Below are positions 25,900 through 34,206 of a stretch of DNA of 64,000 bases, one piece after another. Numbering within the stretch: the stretch's first letter is position 1; each line of letters begins with the position of its first letter. This DNA comes from Natrinema altunense (GTDB lineage: Archaea > Halobacteriota > Halobacteria > Halobacteriales > Natrialbaceae), in contig NZ_JNCS01000013.1 of the NCBI RefSeq assembly GCF_000731985.1, positions 1-64,000 on the forward strand, in the 5' to 3' direction. The notes beneath the pieces were generated by a model, which made no database searches, was not told where the DNA came from, and saw nothing but the letters and a program-made list of their open reading frames with translations. Position numbers and translations under genes: made by a program.

Positions 25900-27072
25900 A
25901 TGGAGCTCACAACGATACTGCTGTTCGCCACCGCGGCCGTCGCGAGCCTGTTCATGGCCTGGGTGATCGGTGCCGGCTCGAGCGGTGCGACGCCCTTCGC
26001 GCCGGCCGTCGGCGCGAACGCGATTCCGACGATGCGCGCGGCGTTTCTCGTCGGCATCCTCGGCTTCGCCGGGGCGGTAACGCAGGGCGCAAGCGTCTCG
26101 GAAACCGTCGGCACCGGTCTCGTCGAGGGAGTCACGCTCCCGGTCGGCGGCGTCATCGTCGTCCTGCTGATCGGTGCCGGGCTGATGGCGATCGGCATCG
26201 CCACCGGCTATCCGATCGCGACCGCGTTTACCGTGACCGGCTCGGTCATCGGCGTCGGCGTCGCGCTCGGCGGCGATCCGGCCTGGGGGAAGTACGCCGA
26301 AATCGGCGCGGTGTGGGTCCTCACGCCGTTCGTCGGCGGGGGGATCGCCTACGGGATCGCCAGCGTCCTCCCGCGGCCGGACGTGCCCGAGGCCGTCAGC
26401 GTGCCGCTCCTCGCCGGGGTCGTCGGCACCGTCGTCGCGAACCTCGAGTTCGCCTTCCTCTCGTCGGTCGGTGGAACGCTCGCCGCCGCCGGGACCGCTG
26501 CGGTCTCGGCGGATGGGACTGCCGTAACGGCCGCGATCTCGCTCGGAATCGGCGTCGTGATCGCGGCCGCCGTCCGCTGGGATATCGGCCGCGATCAGGC
26601 CGACGGCCTGCGCCGGTTCCTGCTCTCGCTCGGCGCGCTCGTGGCGTTCTCGGCGGGCGCGAGCCAGGTCGGACTAGCCGTCGGGCCGCTGTTCCCGCTG
26701 CTCGCGGACACGCCGATGGTGTCACCGATCGCGGTGTTGCTCGGCGGGGGCGTCGGGATGCTCGTCGGTTCCTGGACGAGCGCACCGCGGATGATCAAGT
26801 CGATCTCACAGGAGTACGCGTCGCTGGGCCCGCGCCGTTCGATCGCGACGCTCGTCCCCTCGTTTCTCATCGCCCAGACCGCGGTCCTGCTCGGGGTACC
26901 GGTCTCGTTCAACGAGATCGTCGTGAGCGCCATCGTCGGCAGCGGGCTCGCGGTCGCCGGCGGGGCCGGCGTCAGCCCCCGCAAACTGGGGCTCACCGTC
27001 GCCGCCTGGATCGGCTCGCTCGTGCTCGCGTTCGGGCTGGGCTACGGTTCGATGTGTCTCGTCGGCCCGTAG
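25900..27072 (+). CDS. PiT-family (phosphate/sulfate) permease
   Basis: The 390-residue protein has the PF01384 duplicated topology: an N-terminal segment VIGAGSSGATPFAPAVGANAI and a C-terminal ASLGPRRSIATLVPSFLIAQTAVLLGVPVSFNEI. The PiT family transports phosphate, but CysP members carry sulfate. Position 44 bases after the YeeE pair, in a sulfur operon, favours sulfate or a sulfur oxyanion; this is inference. The start giving MELTTILLFATAA is the first with family sequence. Confidence 0.8.
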   Translation: MELTTILLFATAAVASLFMAWVIGAGSSGATPFAPAVGANAIPTMRAAFLVGILGFAGAVTQGASVSETVGTGLVEGVTLPVGGVIVVLLIGAGLMAIGIATGYPIATAFTVTGSVIGVGVALGGDPAWGKYAEIGAVWVLTPFVGGGIAYGIASVLPRPDVPEAVSVPLLAGVVGTVVANLEFAFLSSVGGTLAAAGTAAVSADGTAVTAAISLGIGVVIAAAVRWDIGRDQADGLRRFLLSLGALVAFSAGASQVGLAVGPLFPLLADTPMVSPIAVLLGGGVGMLVGSWTSAPRMIKSISQEYASLGPRRSIATLVPSFLIAQTAVLLGVPVSFNEIVVSAIVGSGLAVAGGAGVSPRKLGLTVAAWIGSLVLAFGLGYGSMCLVGP

Positions 27073-27265
27073 CGACGGCCGAGACACCGGCCTGTTCCGG
27101 GTGGGTTCGAACCGCGGCCCCTTCACCTCGAGACCAGCGTCGCTTTCGACGCTCCGACCACAAATATTACCGCTTTCCCGTCTCTCAGACACGAATAGGG
27201 CGACTCGTTCGGATCGAAAAGCACCGGTTGACGAATCGCGGTTCCAGCATTCCCCACGACACACC

Positions 27266-28687
27266 ATGATCGACCCGGTCTTCGCAAGCAGGCTACAGTT
27301 CGCGCTTACCACCATCGTCCACATCGTCTTTCCCGTGATGAGCATGGGGCTTGCACCCTTCCTCGTCTACTTCACGTGGAAAGACATCCGTACCGGGCAA
27401 CCGATTTACGAGCAGTTACGCAGGTTCTGGACGCGGATCTTCGCCGTCAGCTTCGTCGTCGGCACCGTGACCGGGATCGTCCTCGAGTTCGAGTTCGGGA
27501 CCAACTTCGCGGCGTTTTCCACGACCGCCGGCGAACTGTTCGGCGGCCCGCTCGCGCTCGAGGGGATGATGGCGTTCATGCTGGAGGCGACGTTTCTCGG
27601 GATCTTCGTCTTCGGCCGCGAGCGCGTCGGAAACGTGCTGTACATGTGTTCGGCGATCGCCGTCGGGCTCGGAACGTGGCTCTCGGCGCTCTGGATCCTG
27701 ATCGCCAACTCGTGGATGCAAACCCCGCGGGGCTACGAACTGGCCACGGAGAACGGCCAGACGATCGTGCAGTTGGTCGATCCCGTGGCCGCCTACGCGA
27801 ACCCGCGGTTTCCCTGGATGTTCGTTCACATGCAAAACGCCGCCGTCGAGTCCGTCGCGCTGTTCATGGCCGGCCTCGGCGCGTACTTCGTCTTCAGACA
27901 CCACGTCTGGGGGTATCCGGTCGAGCGCATCGGCTTCTGGGAGACGACGCTCAAGTTCGGCCTCCTCGCGCTACTCATCACCGCGCCGTTGCAGGTGCTC
28001 CACGGCGACCTGTACGCGCGACACGTCGTCGAAACGCAGCCACAGAAGTTCGCCGCGATGGAAGCGGTCTGGGAGACCGACTCCTACGTCCCCGAGTACA
28101 TCGTCGCGTTCCCGACGAGCATCCAGGACCTCTTCGATCCGCGGGCCAAGGACATCTTCGGCATCGGCATCCCCGGCGGGGCGTCGTGGCTCGCCAGCGG
28201 CGGCGATCCGCAGGCGACCATCCAGGGACTCGAGGAGTTCAGTGGCCCACAGCCGCCCGTCGCGATCGTCTTCTGGGCGTTCCGGATCATGGTCGCGCTC
28301 GGCTTCTGGTTCGTCCTGCTCGCCGTCTGGGGCGGCTACCGCTGGTGGCGGGGCGAACTCCTCGAGGACGACCTCCTCCAGAAGGCCCTGATGATCTCGA
28401 CGCCGCTGGGACTTCTCGCGGTCGAACTCGGCTGGGTCGTCACCGAAGTCGGTCGCCAGCCGTGGCTCATCCAGGACGTCTTGCGAACGAGCGAGGGCGT
28501 CTCGACGGGACTGACGGCTGTCGAAGCGACGACGACGCTTGCCGGGTTCGCCGTCGTCTACCTCGGACTGCTCGCGCTCTATGCGTACGTCGTCGTCCGA
28601 ATCGTCCGTGCCGGCCCGCCGAAGGTGGACGGTCCCGAACTGGACGGGACGGGGACGCCCGCGTCGGAGGTGCAGGCCGATGACTGA
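27266..28687 (+). CDS. cydA: cytochrome bd-type quinol oxidase subunit I
   Basis: The 473-residue protein has the CydA hallmarks: FALTTIVHIVFPVMSMG with the high-spin heme His, HMQNAAVES for the low-spin heme, and GWVVTEVGRQPW near the C-terminus. The Q-loop is short. It reduces O2 to water with electrons from menaquinol. Bd oxidases resist sulfide, which fits the sulfur genes just upstream. It overlaps cydB by eight bases. Confidence 0.93.
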   Translation: MIDPVFASRLQFALTTIVHIVFPVMSMGLAPFLVYFTWKDIRTGQPIYEQLRRFWTRIFAVSFVVGTVTGIVLEFEFGTNFAAFSTTAGELFGGPLALEGMMAFMLEATFLGIFVFGRERVGNVLYMCSAIAVGLGTWLSALWILIANSWMQTPRGYELATENGQTIVQLVDPVAAYANPRFPWMFVHMQNAAVESVALFMAGLGAYFVFRHHVWGYPVERIGFWETTLKFGLLALLITAPLQVLHGDLYARHVVETQPQKFAAMEAVWETDSYVPEYIVAFPTSIQDLFDPRAKDIFGIGIPGGASWLASGGDPQATIQGLEEFSGPQPPVAIVFWAFRIMVALGFWFVLLAVWGGYRWWRGELLEDDLLQKALMISTPLGLLAVELGWVVTEVGRQPWLIQDVLRTSEGVSTGLTAVEATTTLAGFAVVYLGLLALYAYVVVRIVRAGPPKVDGPELDGTGTPASEVQADD

Positions 28688-29681
28688 CCTGGCCTCGCTC
28701 GCGACCGACCCCCTGTTCGGGCTCCCCCTCGCGGACCTCTGGTTCGGACTGTTGTTCTTCATCTTCGCGACGTTCCTGTTCCTCGATGGCTTCGACTTCG
28801 GGGTCGGCGTACTGTTCGCGACGCGCGAGGACACCGACGAACGCGAGCAGTTACTGTCCGCGATCGGGCCGTTCTGGGACGGCAACGAGGTGTGGCTCGT
28901 CGTCTTCGGCGGTGCCATGTTCGCGGCGTTCCCGGCCGTCTACGCCAACCTGTTCAGTCGCCACTACCTGCTGCTGTTCGCGATCCTGGGTGCGCTCATT
29001 CTTCGTGGGCTCGCCCCCGAGATGTACGAACAGCGCCACGACGAGGCGTGGCAACGGTGGTGGGGGCGCGCGTTCGTCGTCGGCAGCCTCACGGCACCGT
29101 TCTTTCTCGGGCTGTTCACCGCGAACTGGCTGCTCGGCGCGACGACGATCGTCACGCTCCCGGGAGTCGTCGTCGGCCTAGCCGTCGTCGCGCTGACCAT
29201 CGTCGATGGCGTGGCGTTCCTGCGACTGAAGACGCGCGGCGACCTTCGCGAGGGTCTCCGGACGGACGGCTACCGCGCGCTCGTGGCGTATCTCCTCCTG
29301 ATCGTGGTGACGCTGGGATACGTCTACGGAGCGGCCCCCGCCCTGCGATCGGCCCTGTTCTCCGCGCCGGTCGCCGCGCTCGTCCTCGCCACGCTCGTCC
29401 TCGCCGGGGTGTACGCCGCGGCAACGTGGGCCGACCGCTACTACGTGGCGTTCGGTGCCGTCGCGGGCCTCGTCTTCGCGCTGGTCGGTATCGTCGCGGG
29501 TCTGATGTATCCGATCATCGACCGCGCCGGCGGGCTGACGGTCGAGACGGCCATCGTCTCGACGCTGCCGCTCAACCTCATGTCGATCGGGGCGGCGATC
29601 CTGCTTCCGCTCGTGTTCGTCTACTTCGTGGTCCTCTACTCCGCGTTCAGCGGCCCGATCGAGGCAGGTGAGTCGTACTAA
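28680..29681 (+). CDS. cydB: cytochrome bd-type quinol oxidase subunit II
   Basis: The 333-residue protein has eight or nine helices and the CydB N-terminal pattern WFGLLFFIFATFLFLDGFDFGVGVL, followed by GPFWDGNEVWLV. It stabilises the heme-bearing CydA. It overlaps cydA at its start and shares TAATG with the next small gene, giving a three-gene operon. Confidence 0.93.
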   Translation: MTDLASLATDPLFGLPLADLWFGLLFFIFATFLFLDGFDFGVGVLFATREDTDEREQLLSAIGPFWDGNEVWLVVFGGAMFAAFPAVYANLFSRHYLLLFAILGALILRGLAPEMYEQRHDEAWQRWWGRAFVVGSLTAPFFLGLFTANWLLGATTIVTLPGVVVGLAVVALTIVDGVAFLRLKTRGDLREGLRTDGYRALVAYLLLIVVTLGYVYGAAPALRSALFSAPVAALVLATLVLAGVYAAATWADRYYVAFGAVAGLVFALVGIVAGLMYPIIDRAGGLTVETAIVSTLPLNLMSIGAAILLPLVFVYFVVLYSAFSGPIEAGESY

Positions 29682-30034
29682 TGGGCTCCGACGACGATCG
29701 CGGCGAGCGGCCGGCCATCGACGACGGTGACACCGAGGGGTTCCCGACGGGCAGCGACGGTGACGCCGCCGCTCGCAACGACGCTCGAGCGACGAGCGGG
29801 TCGGGGACCGAGCCGTCGCCGCCGCGACTGGGTTCCCGAATCCTGGTGACGTGGCTGGAACTCACGATCGTCGGCATCACCGGCGGCCTCCTCGGTGCGA
29901 CGGTCGGCGGCCCGCCCGGGTTCGTGATCTACCTAGCGACGACCCTGCTCACCGTCGGTGTCGTCTTCCACAACGTAAACGAACTCGTCAAAGCATGGCT
30001 CCGAGCCTCGCAAAACGGGAGCGCGATCGAGTGA
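29681..30034 (+). CDS. small two-helix membrane protein of the cyd operon
   Basis: The 117-residue protein has an acidic, low-complexity N-terminus (1 to about 48) and two membrane helices (about 52-75 and 80-98: TWLELTIVGITGGLLGATVGG and FVIYLATTLLTVGVVF). Its ATG overlaps the cydB stop (TAATG), so it is translationally coupled. I do not recognise a named family. The position is that of small bd-oxidase accessory subunits in bacteria such as CydX, but no similarity to them is visible. Confidence 0.7.
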   Translation: MGSDDDRGERPAIDDGDTEGFPTGSDGDAAARNDARATSGSGTEPSPPRLGSRILVTWLELTIVGITGGLLGATVGGPPGFVIYLATTLLTVGVVFHNVNELVKAWLRASQNGSAIE

Positions 30035-30071
30035 GTGCCGAGTGACGATGCTCACGGGCGGTGGACCACGC

Positions 30072-30434
30072 CTACCGCTTCTCCTCCCGCTGCAGGCGTT
30101 CACGCCGGTTTTCGAACTCCTCGTCGGTGAGGTCACCGCGAGCGTAGGCGGTTCGCAGTTCCTCGAGGGCGGGGTCAGTCCGTCGGCCGCTGGCTCCGCG
30201 AACGGCGCGGTACAGGAGATATCCGAGGCCGAGCAGCACCAGTAACGGCACGATCGACATGAGCAGCCACATCCACGTAGCTCCGGTGCCGCCCCACATC
30301 CCGCCCCGCCACATGTGACCGCCGCCCCAGACGCCCATCATGGGCATCACGAGCACCATCATGAGAACCGGCAGCAGGAGGATCACGGCGATAACGACCA
30401 CCAGTGTCCGAATCAGTGACTCATCGGTTGCCAT
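30072..30434 (-). CDS. SHOCT-domain membrane protein
   Basis: The 120-residue protein has two membrane helices (LIRTLVVVIAVILLLPVLMMVL and a second at about 53-75) separated by a Gly/Trp/Met-rich loop (MGVWGGGHMWRGGMWGG). It ends with a SHOCT motif, LEELRTAYARGDLTDEEFENRRERL. SHOCT segments are short C-terminal oligomerisation modules. The Met/His-rich loop could bind copper, which is speculation. It is convergent with the cyd operon. Confidence 0.75.
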   Translation of the reverse strand: MATDESLIRTLVVVIAVILLLPVLMMVLVMPMMGVWGGGHMWRGGMWGGTGATWMWLLMSIVPLLVLLGLGYLLYRAVRGASGRRTDPALEELRTAYARGDLTDEEFENRRERLQREEKR

Positions 30435-30667
30435 ACGTCGTCCTTCGATCGCCGGAGTCTTGAACGGTGTGGGGGATACCGATCGCCGGGAATCGATCAT
30501 CCGTCCACGCCAGTTCCGTCGACAGCCACTCCCGAGCGTCGGATTCGACCGACCGGTGACGACAGGGAACCCCTCGCCACACCCAGGAGGAACGCGAGGA
30601 TGGAATTCGACGGATCGGAACCGACTCGCAGGGAGTCCGAGTAGCTCGAGCGGGCACCGAATGGCGG

Positions 30668-32044
30668 CTACGAAACACGCTTCGACGCGCGTACCGACCA
30701 CCGTCGATCGACGATCGTGACCAGATAGTACCCCCAGATCGAGAGCACAACGGCGTATCCCGGACCGTGCAGTAGCACCGACCACGACTGGTCCTGATAG
30801 AAGAAGCCGATCCCGACGGCGAGCACCGCGAGGTTCCAGGCGAGGACTGACCGCGGGCCGAGAGGCGACGGGAGATCCGTGGTGGGAACGAGTCCCGCGG
30901 CCCGATCGTCGCCTGCGTCGCCGCCGTCGGTTCCGGGAGCCCACTTGAGCGAGCGGGCGACGAGCAACGAACCCGCGAGCGCGACCGGCAGCGCCCAGCC
31001 GAGGAAGAAGAAGTGCAACGCGCCGGTCTCGATCCACGGGTCGGGGATGCCCAGCGGGACGCCAAACAGGATGAACGGCGCGAAGCTCGCCGGGCCGAGG
31101 ATCCACAGCTGGGCGACGAGTATCGAGAGCGCCGTCCCGTTCGACGTGCCAGCCCGGTAGGTCCGGGCGAGCGTGTAGACGTACAGGACGTAGCCGGCGG
31201 CGTACAGGGCCAGTCCGGTCGCAGTCACCGTCGTTCCCATGCCGAGGACCGGTCCGACGACGAGCGGGACGATACCGAGCGTGAACAGCGGGAACGAGTA
31301 GCGTTTCAGGCGGTCGCTGTACAGCTCCGCGTCCACGAGCCGCGGAACGAGATCGTACAGCGTGCCGATCGCCGCGAGGCCCAGAAAGCCCCACGCGTTG
31401 GCGTGGACGTGTGCTTCCCGGAGTCCGTACCAGCCGCCGGGGACGTCCCAGCCGTGGCTGTACAGGCCGAAGGCGAGCGTGAGCCCGACCAGGTAGACGA
31501 ACGGCGAGAGGAGGGAGAAGCCGACGGTCGGGTCGCGCGCTCGCCCGCTGTCGCTTCTGATCGCCATCACGAGAACGACGGCGAACAGCCAACCCGTGAG
31601 CAGCCAGATCGTCCCGAGACCGACGTCGAACAAGAGCGGCTCGCCGTAGGCGCGCCCGTACCAGGCGAGCAGCAAAGCGCCGTTCAGTCCGAGGAAGACG
31701 GCTCCGAACGCCCGCGCCGACGGCCCCGGGCGCTCGAGTTTCCACGCCGTCAGCTGTGGCAGTGTGCCAAAGAGCAACTGTGTGAACGCACCGATCGTGA
31801 CGAAGTGGATGTGCGTCCACGTGATCCACGACACCTGCGGGACGAGTTCCAACCCCTGGAGGCCCTGGTAGCAGGCGAGCGCGAAGCCGACGAACAGGAA
31901 GCCGATGCCGGCGACGTGAAACGGCGTCATCGAGAGCGGCGGCCCGTCCATCGATCGGCGAGCGGACTGCCGTTCGATGTCGGCCCGAGCGGATCGCCGC
32001 TCGGAGTCGTTCGGACGTGAGTCACCTGGATTCGTATCGGCCAT
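30668..32044 (-). CDS. NnrS/heme-copper-oxidase subunit I-like membrane protein
   Basis: The 458-residue protein has about twelve helices and paired histidines in positions reminiscent of NnrS and COX1-like proteins: WTHIHFVTIGAFTQLLFG, REAHVHANAWGFLGL, ALHFFFLGW and LLHGPGY. It could bind heme or copper and act in nitric-oxide or oxygen metabolism. The promoter carries CGAACATGTTCG abutting the TATA box, the palindrome reported for haloarchaeal denitrification genes, which supports the NO link. The start is the ATG at 32044 giving MADTNPGDS. Confidence 0.65.
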   Translation of the reverse strand: MADTNPGDSRPNDSERRSARADIERQSARRSMDGPPLSMTPFHVAGIGFLFVGFALACYQGLQGLELVPQVSWITWTHIHFVTIGAFTQLLFGTLPQLTAWKLERPGPSARAFGAVFLGLNGALLLAWYGRAYGEPLLFDVGLGTIWLLTGWLFAVVLVMAIRSDSGRARDPTVGFSLLSPFVYLVGLTLAFGLYSHGWDVPGGWYGLREAHVHANAWGFLGLAAIGTLYDLVPRLVDAELYSDRLKRYSFPLFTLGIVPLVVGPVLGMGTTVTATGLALYAAGYVLYVYTLARTYRAGTSNGTALSILVAQLWILGPASFAPFILFGVPLGIPDPWIETGALHFFFLGWALPVALAGSLLVARSLKWAPGTDGGDAGDDRAAGLVPTTDLPSPLGPRSVLAWNLAVLAVGIGFFYQDQSWSVLLHGPGYAVVLSIWGYYLVTIVDRRWSVRASKRVS

Positions 32045-32099
32045 ACACGTTCGTTCGCTCGGCCGCCGTGTATCGGTTATCGCGAACATCGGGGTATAG

Positions 32100-32115
32100 T
32101 TCGAACATGTTCGAA
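32100..32115 (-). promoter_or_regulatory. denitrification-type palindromic operator (TTCGAACATGTTCGAA)
   Basis: A perfect 16-bp palindrome containing CGAACATGTTCG directly precedes CTATAC (about 32092-32098, minus strand), the TATA box of the NnrS-like gene. Promoters of haloarchaeal nitrite, nitric-oxide and nitrate reductase genes are reported to carry this core, controlled by the HTH regulator NarO. It also lies 40 bases upstream of the divergent HTH gene. Confidence 0.6.
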
Positions 32116-32154
32116 GTTCTTGCTACGGTGTTCGATCGCCATCTATCGATACCG

Positions 32155-32832
32155 ATGCCACGGGCGAAACTCACCGTTCACCTCCCCGAACCGCTCTGGA
32201 TCTACGAGGTCTCGACCGCCTATCCCGACACCACGTTTCGAGTTACCTCGGTGCTGCCGGGATCGGACGTCGCGATCGGCATCATCGAACTGACAGCACC
32301 GAATCCGGTCCCGATACTTGCCGCGATCGACGACCGGTCCGATATCCGGGATCTCGAGTTACTCTGGAAACACGACGAGACGGCGCTCCTGCAGGTCGAG
32401 ACGGCGAACGCGGCGCTGCTCGTTCCCATGCAGCAGGCCGGCGTTCCGATGGAGACGCCGTTCACGGTCGACGACGGCGTGGTGACCTGGGAACTGACGA
32501 CGAGCGCGGACCGGCTCTCAACGCTCGGCGACACGTTCGATGAACACGGGATCGAATACCACATCGAGTCCGTCCACGCCGTCGACGCGAGGCGTGAGGA
32601 GACTCCCGTGACTGATCGGCAACTCGAGGTATTCCTGACTGCGCTCGACGCGGGGTACTACGACGTTCCCCGCGAAGCGACGCTGACGGACGTCGCGTCG
32701 ACGCTCGGAGTAACCAAGTCGACGTGTAGCGACGTGCTCCACCGTGCTGAGAGTACGATCGCACATTGGTTCGCAGACGAACACGTGACGACCACTGATC
32801 CGGCCGATTCGGGCCTGCAACACGTCGGCTGA
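32155..32832 (+). CDS. HTH_10 (bacterio-opsin activator-like) regulator
   Basis: The 225-residue protein has an N-terminal sensory-like domain (about 1-150) and a C-terminal HTH_10 domain (DRQLEVFLTALDAGYYDVPREATLTDVASTLGVTKSTCSDVLHRAESTI). This is the form of DmsR/Bat-type activators. It lacks the N-terminal Cys cluster of NarO. I chose the ATG at 32155 (MPRAKLTVHLPEP) over 32107, whose codons lie inside the palindrome. It is divergent from the NnrS-like gene and may control it. Confidence 0.8.
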   Translation: MPRAKLTVHLPEPLWIYEVSTAYPDTTFRVTSVLPGSDVAIGIIELTAPNPVPILAAIDDRSDIRDLELLWKHDETALLQVETANAALLVPMQQAGVPMETPFTVDDGVVTWELTTSADRLSTLGDTFDEHGIEYHIESVHAVDARREETPVTDRQLEVFLTALDAGYYDVPREATLTDVASTLGVTKSTCSDVLHRAESTIAHWFADEHVTTTDPADSGLQHVG

Positions 32833-32850
32833 GTCCGGTCGCCGTCAGTG

Positions 32851-33699
32851 TCAGGCCATTCGGTCCGGTGGGACGAGCATGACGTTGCCGTCCGCCCGTG
32901 CGACGATGTCTTCGGAGACGCTCCCGAGCAACAATCGTCGAAGTCGGCTGTGCCCGCGCGAGCCGAGCAGGATCGTGGTCGGCTCGTACTCGGCTTCCGC
33001 GGCGAGTATCTCGGCGGCGGGATCGCCCTGCCGGACCGCGGTTCGCGTCTCGATCGCCCAGTCCTCGAGCTGGGAGGCCAGCTCTTCGAGTCGCGCTTTC
33101 GGGTCCTCGTCTTCCTCGGGGAGCCCTGGATCCGTCGGCGTCTCGACGTGGACGAGCGTCGCCTCCTGGGTGGCGTGGCGCAGGTATGAGAACGCCGCGA
33201 ACGCCCGGTCGGCGTTCTCGGAGAAGTCCGTCGCATATAGCATCCGCTGGAACAGGTGTTCCCGGACGACATCTGGCTCATCGACCTCGCGTTCGATCCG
33301 ATTGACGAGCAGCGGCGTCACGGTCGTCCGCGCGAGGTTACGCGCGGTCGAGCCGATGACGCGGTTCTCGAGCGGGCTCTTCCCGCGCGAGCCGACGACC
33401 GTGAGGCCGGCACCGATCGTGTCGGCGATACCGTTGATCCGTCGATGCGGCGTGCCGCGGACGACGTGTGCCTCGGCGTCGAAGCCGGCGTTTTCGATGA
33501 CGCGCTTGTAGCGAGCCAGCGCCTGCTCGCGACGTTCCTCGAAGTCGATGCCGGGCATGCCGGCGTGTACGTTCGACGGGATCACGGTCACGAGATGGAT
33601 CTCCGCGACGCCGATTCGCCCGAGACACTCGAGGCAGGTCTCGTTCTCGATCGTCGCCTCGCTGGCGGCGGAGAGATCGGTCGCACAGATCGCTTTCAT
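32851..33699 (-). CDS. universal stress protein with two UspA domains
   Basis: The 282-residue protein has two tandem UspA domains. The ATP-binding loops are VVGSRGKSPLENRVIGSTARN and LLGSRGHSRLRRLLLGSVSED, both with the G-x2-G-x9-G-(S/T) pattern. A CLECLG motif near residue 25 is unusual. The start is the ATG giving MKAICATDLS. It lies between the NnrS/HTH pair and the TSUP locus; its partners are unknown. Confidence 0.85.
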   Translation of the reverse strand: MKAICATDLSAASEATIENETCLECLGRIGVAEIHLVTVIPSNVHAGMPGIDFEERREQALARYKRVIENAGFDAEAHVVRGTPHRRINGIADTIGAGLTVVGSRGKSPLENRVIGSTARNLARTTVTPLLVNRIEREVDEPDVVREHLFQRMLYATDFSENADRAFAAFSYLRHATQEATLVHVETPTDPGLPEEDEDPKARLEELASQLEDWAIETRTAVRQGDPAAEILAAEAEYEPTTILLGSRGHSRLRRLLLGSVSEDIVARADGNVMLVPPDRMA

Positions 33700-33955
33700 A
33701 CCGAACGGAGGACGCGACACCATAATGTTGTTTGGGTGAGTCAATACTAACATCGAATTATCGGTTGCGGGTGAGCCGTTCAACGAGGACGACGGTCGGT
33801 GCGATAGTTATATCGCCCCTGGTATGTCGTGGCAAGAGTGCAATCCATTCGTTCCAGCCGCGCGCCAGAGGTAGCGCCCGATAGCCGAGCCCCCTCTGTA
33901 TCGGTATAACGTATTCGAATATTCCCGTTGGATAGCCGTGAGATAGACGACAGTA

Positions 33956-33969
33956 ATATTGTTCAATAT
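33956..33969 (+). promoter_or_regulatory. palindromic operator upstream of the TSUP locus
   Basis: ATATTGTTCAATAT has perfect 6-bp arms around TT. Its centre is 18.5 bases from the TTATA at 33981, the same spacing as at the tusA and 35350 promoters. The following bases CAATATCC are identical to those at 35299-35305. Confidence 0.6.
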
Positions 33970-34045
33970 CCCCAAAAGCGTTATAGCTATCCTCCGGATA
34001 GACGATACTGAACAGAAATCCATGACTCGAACACAACTGCACGGC

Positions 34046-34051
34046 GGAGGT
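34046..34051 (+). promoter_or_regulatory. Shine-Dalgarno site GGAGGT
   Basis: GGAGGT lies eight bases before the ATG at 34060 and supports translation of the 48-residue membrane peptide from a leadered mRNA. A 13-codon frame starting at 34022 overlaps that ATG (ATGA); it may be a leader peptide or chance. Confidence 0.5.
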
Positions 34052-34059
34052 CGATCCCG

Positions 34060-34206
34060 ATGATCGACCTCGCAGCGTATTCACCGGCGGTACAGGCAGG
34101 CGCACTCGTCGGCGCCGTCCTCCTCGAGGCGGTCGCACTCTACGTGGGGTACGGCGCCGTAGAGCAGGTCGCAAAACCACTCGTCGAGCGGATCACTCAC
34201 ACATAG
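34060..34206 (+). CDS. 48-residue membrane peptide coupled to the TSUP permease
   Basis: A 48-codon frame encodes one hydrophobic helix (VQAGALVGAVLLEAVALYVGYGAV) and a basic/acidic tail. It has a clear GGAGGT site and its TAG is directly followed by the ATG of the TSUP gene. Small proteins of this type (I believe the DUF7512 group) recur before TauE/SafE permeases in haloarchaea and may be accessory subunits. Confidence 0.7.
   Translation: MIDLAAYSPAVQAGALVGAVLLEAVALYVGYGAVEQVAKPLVERITHT

Noticed and set aside
27101-27125. GGGTTCGAACCGC resembling a tRNA T-loop
   Set aside because: No acceptor, D or anticodon arm can be folded from the flanking bases.
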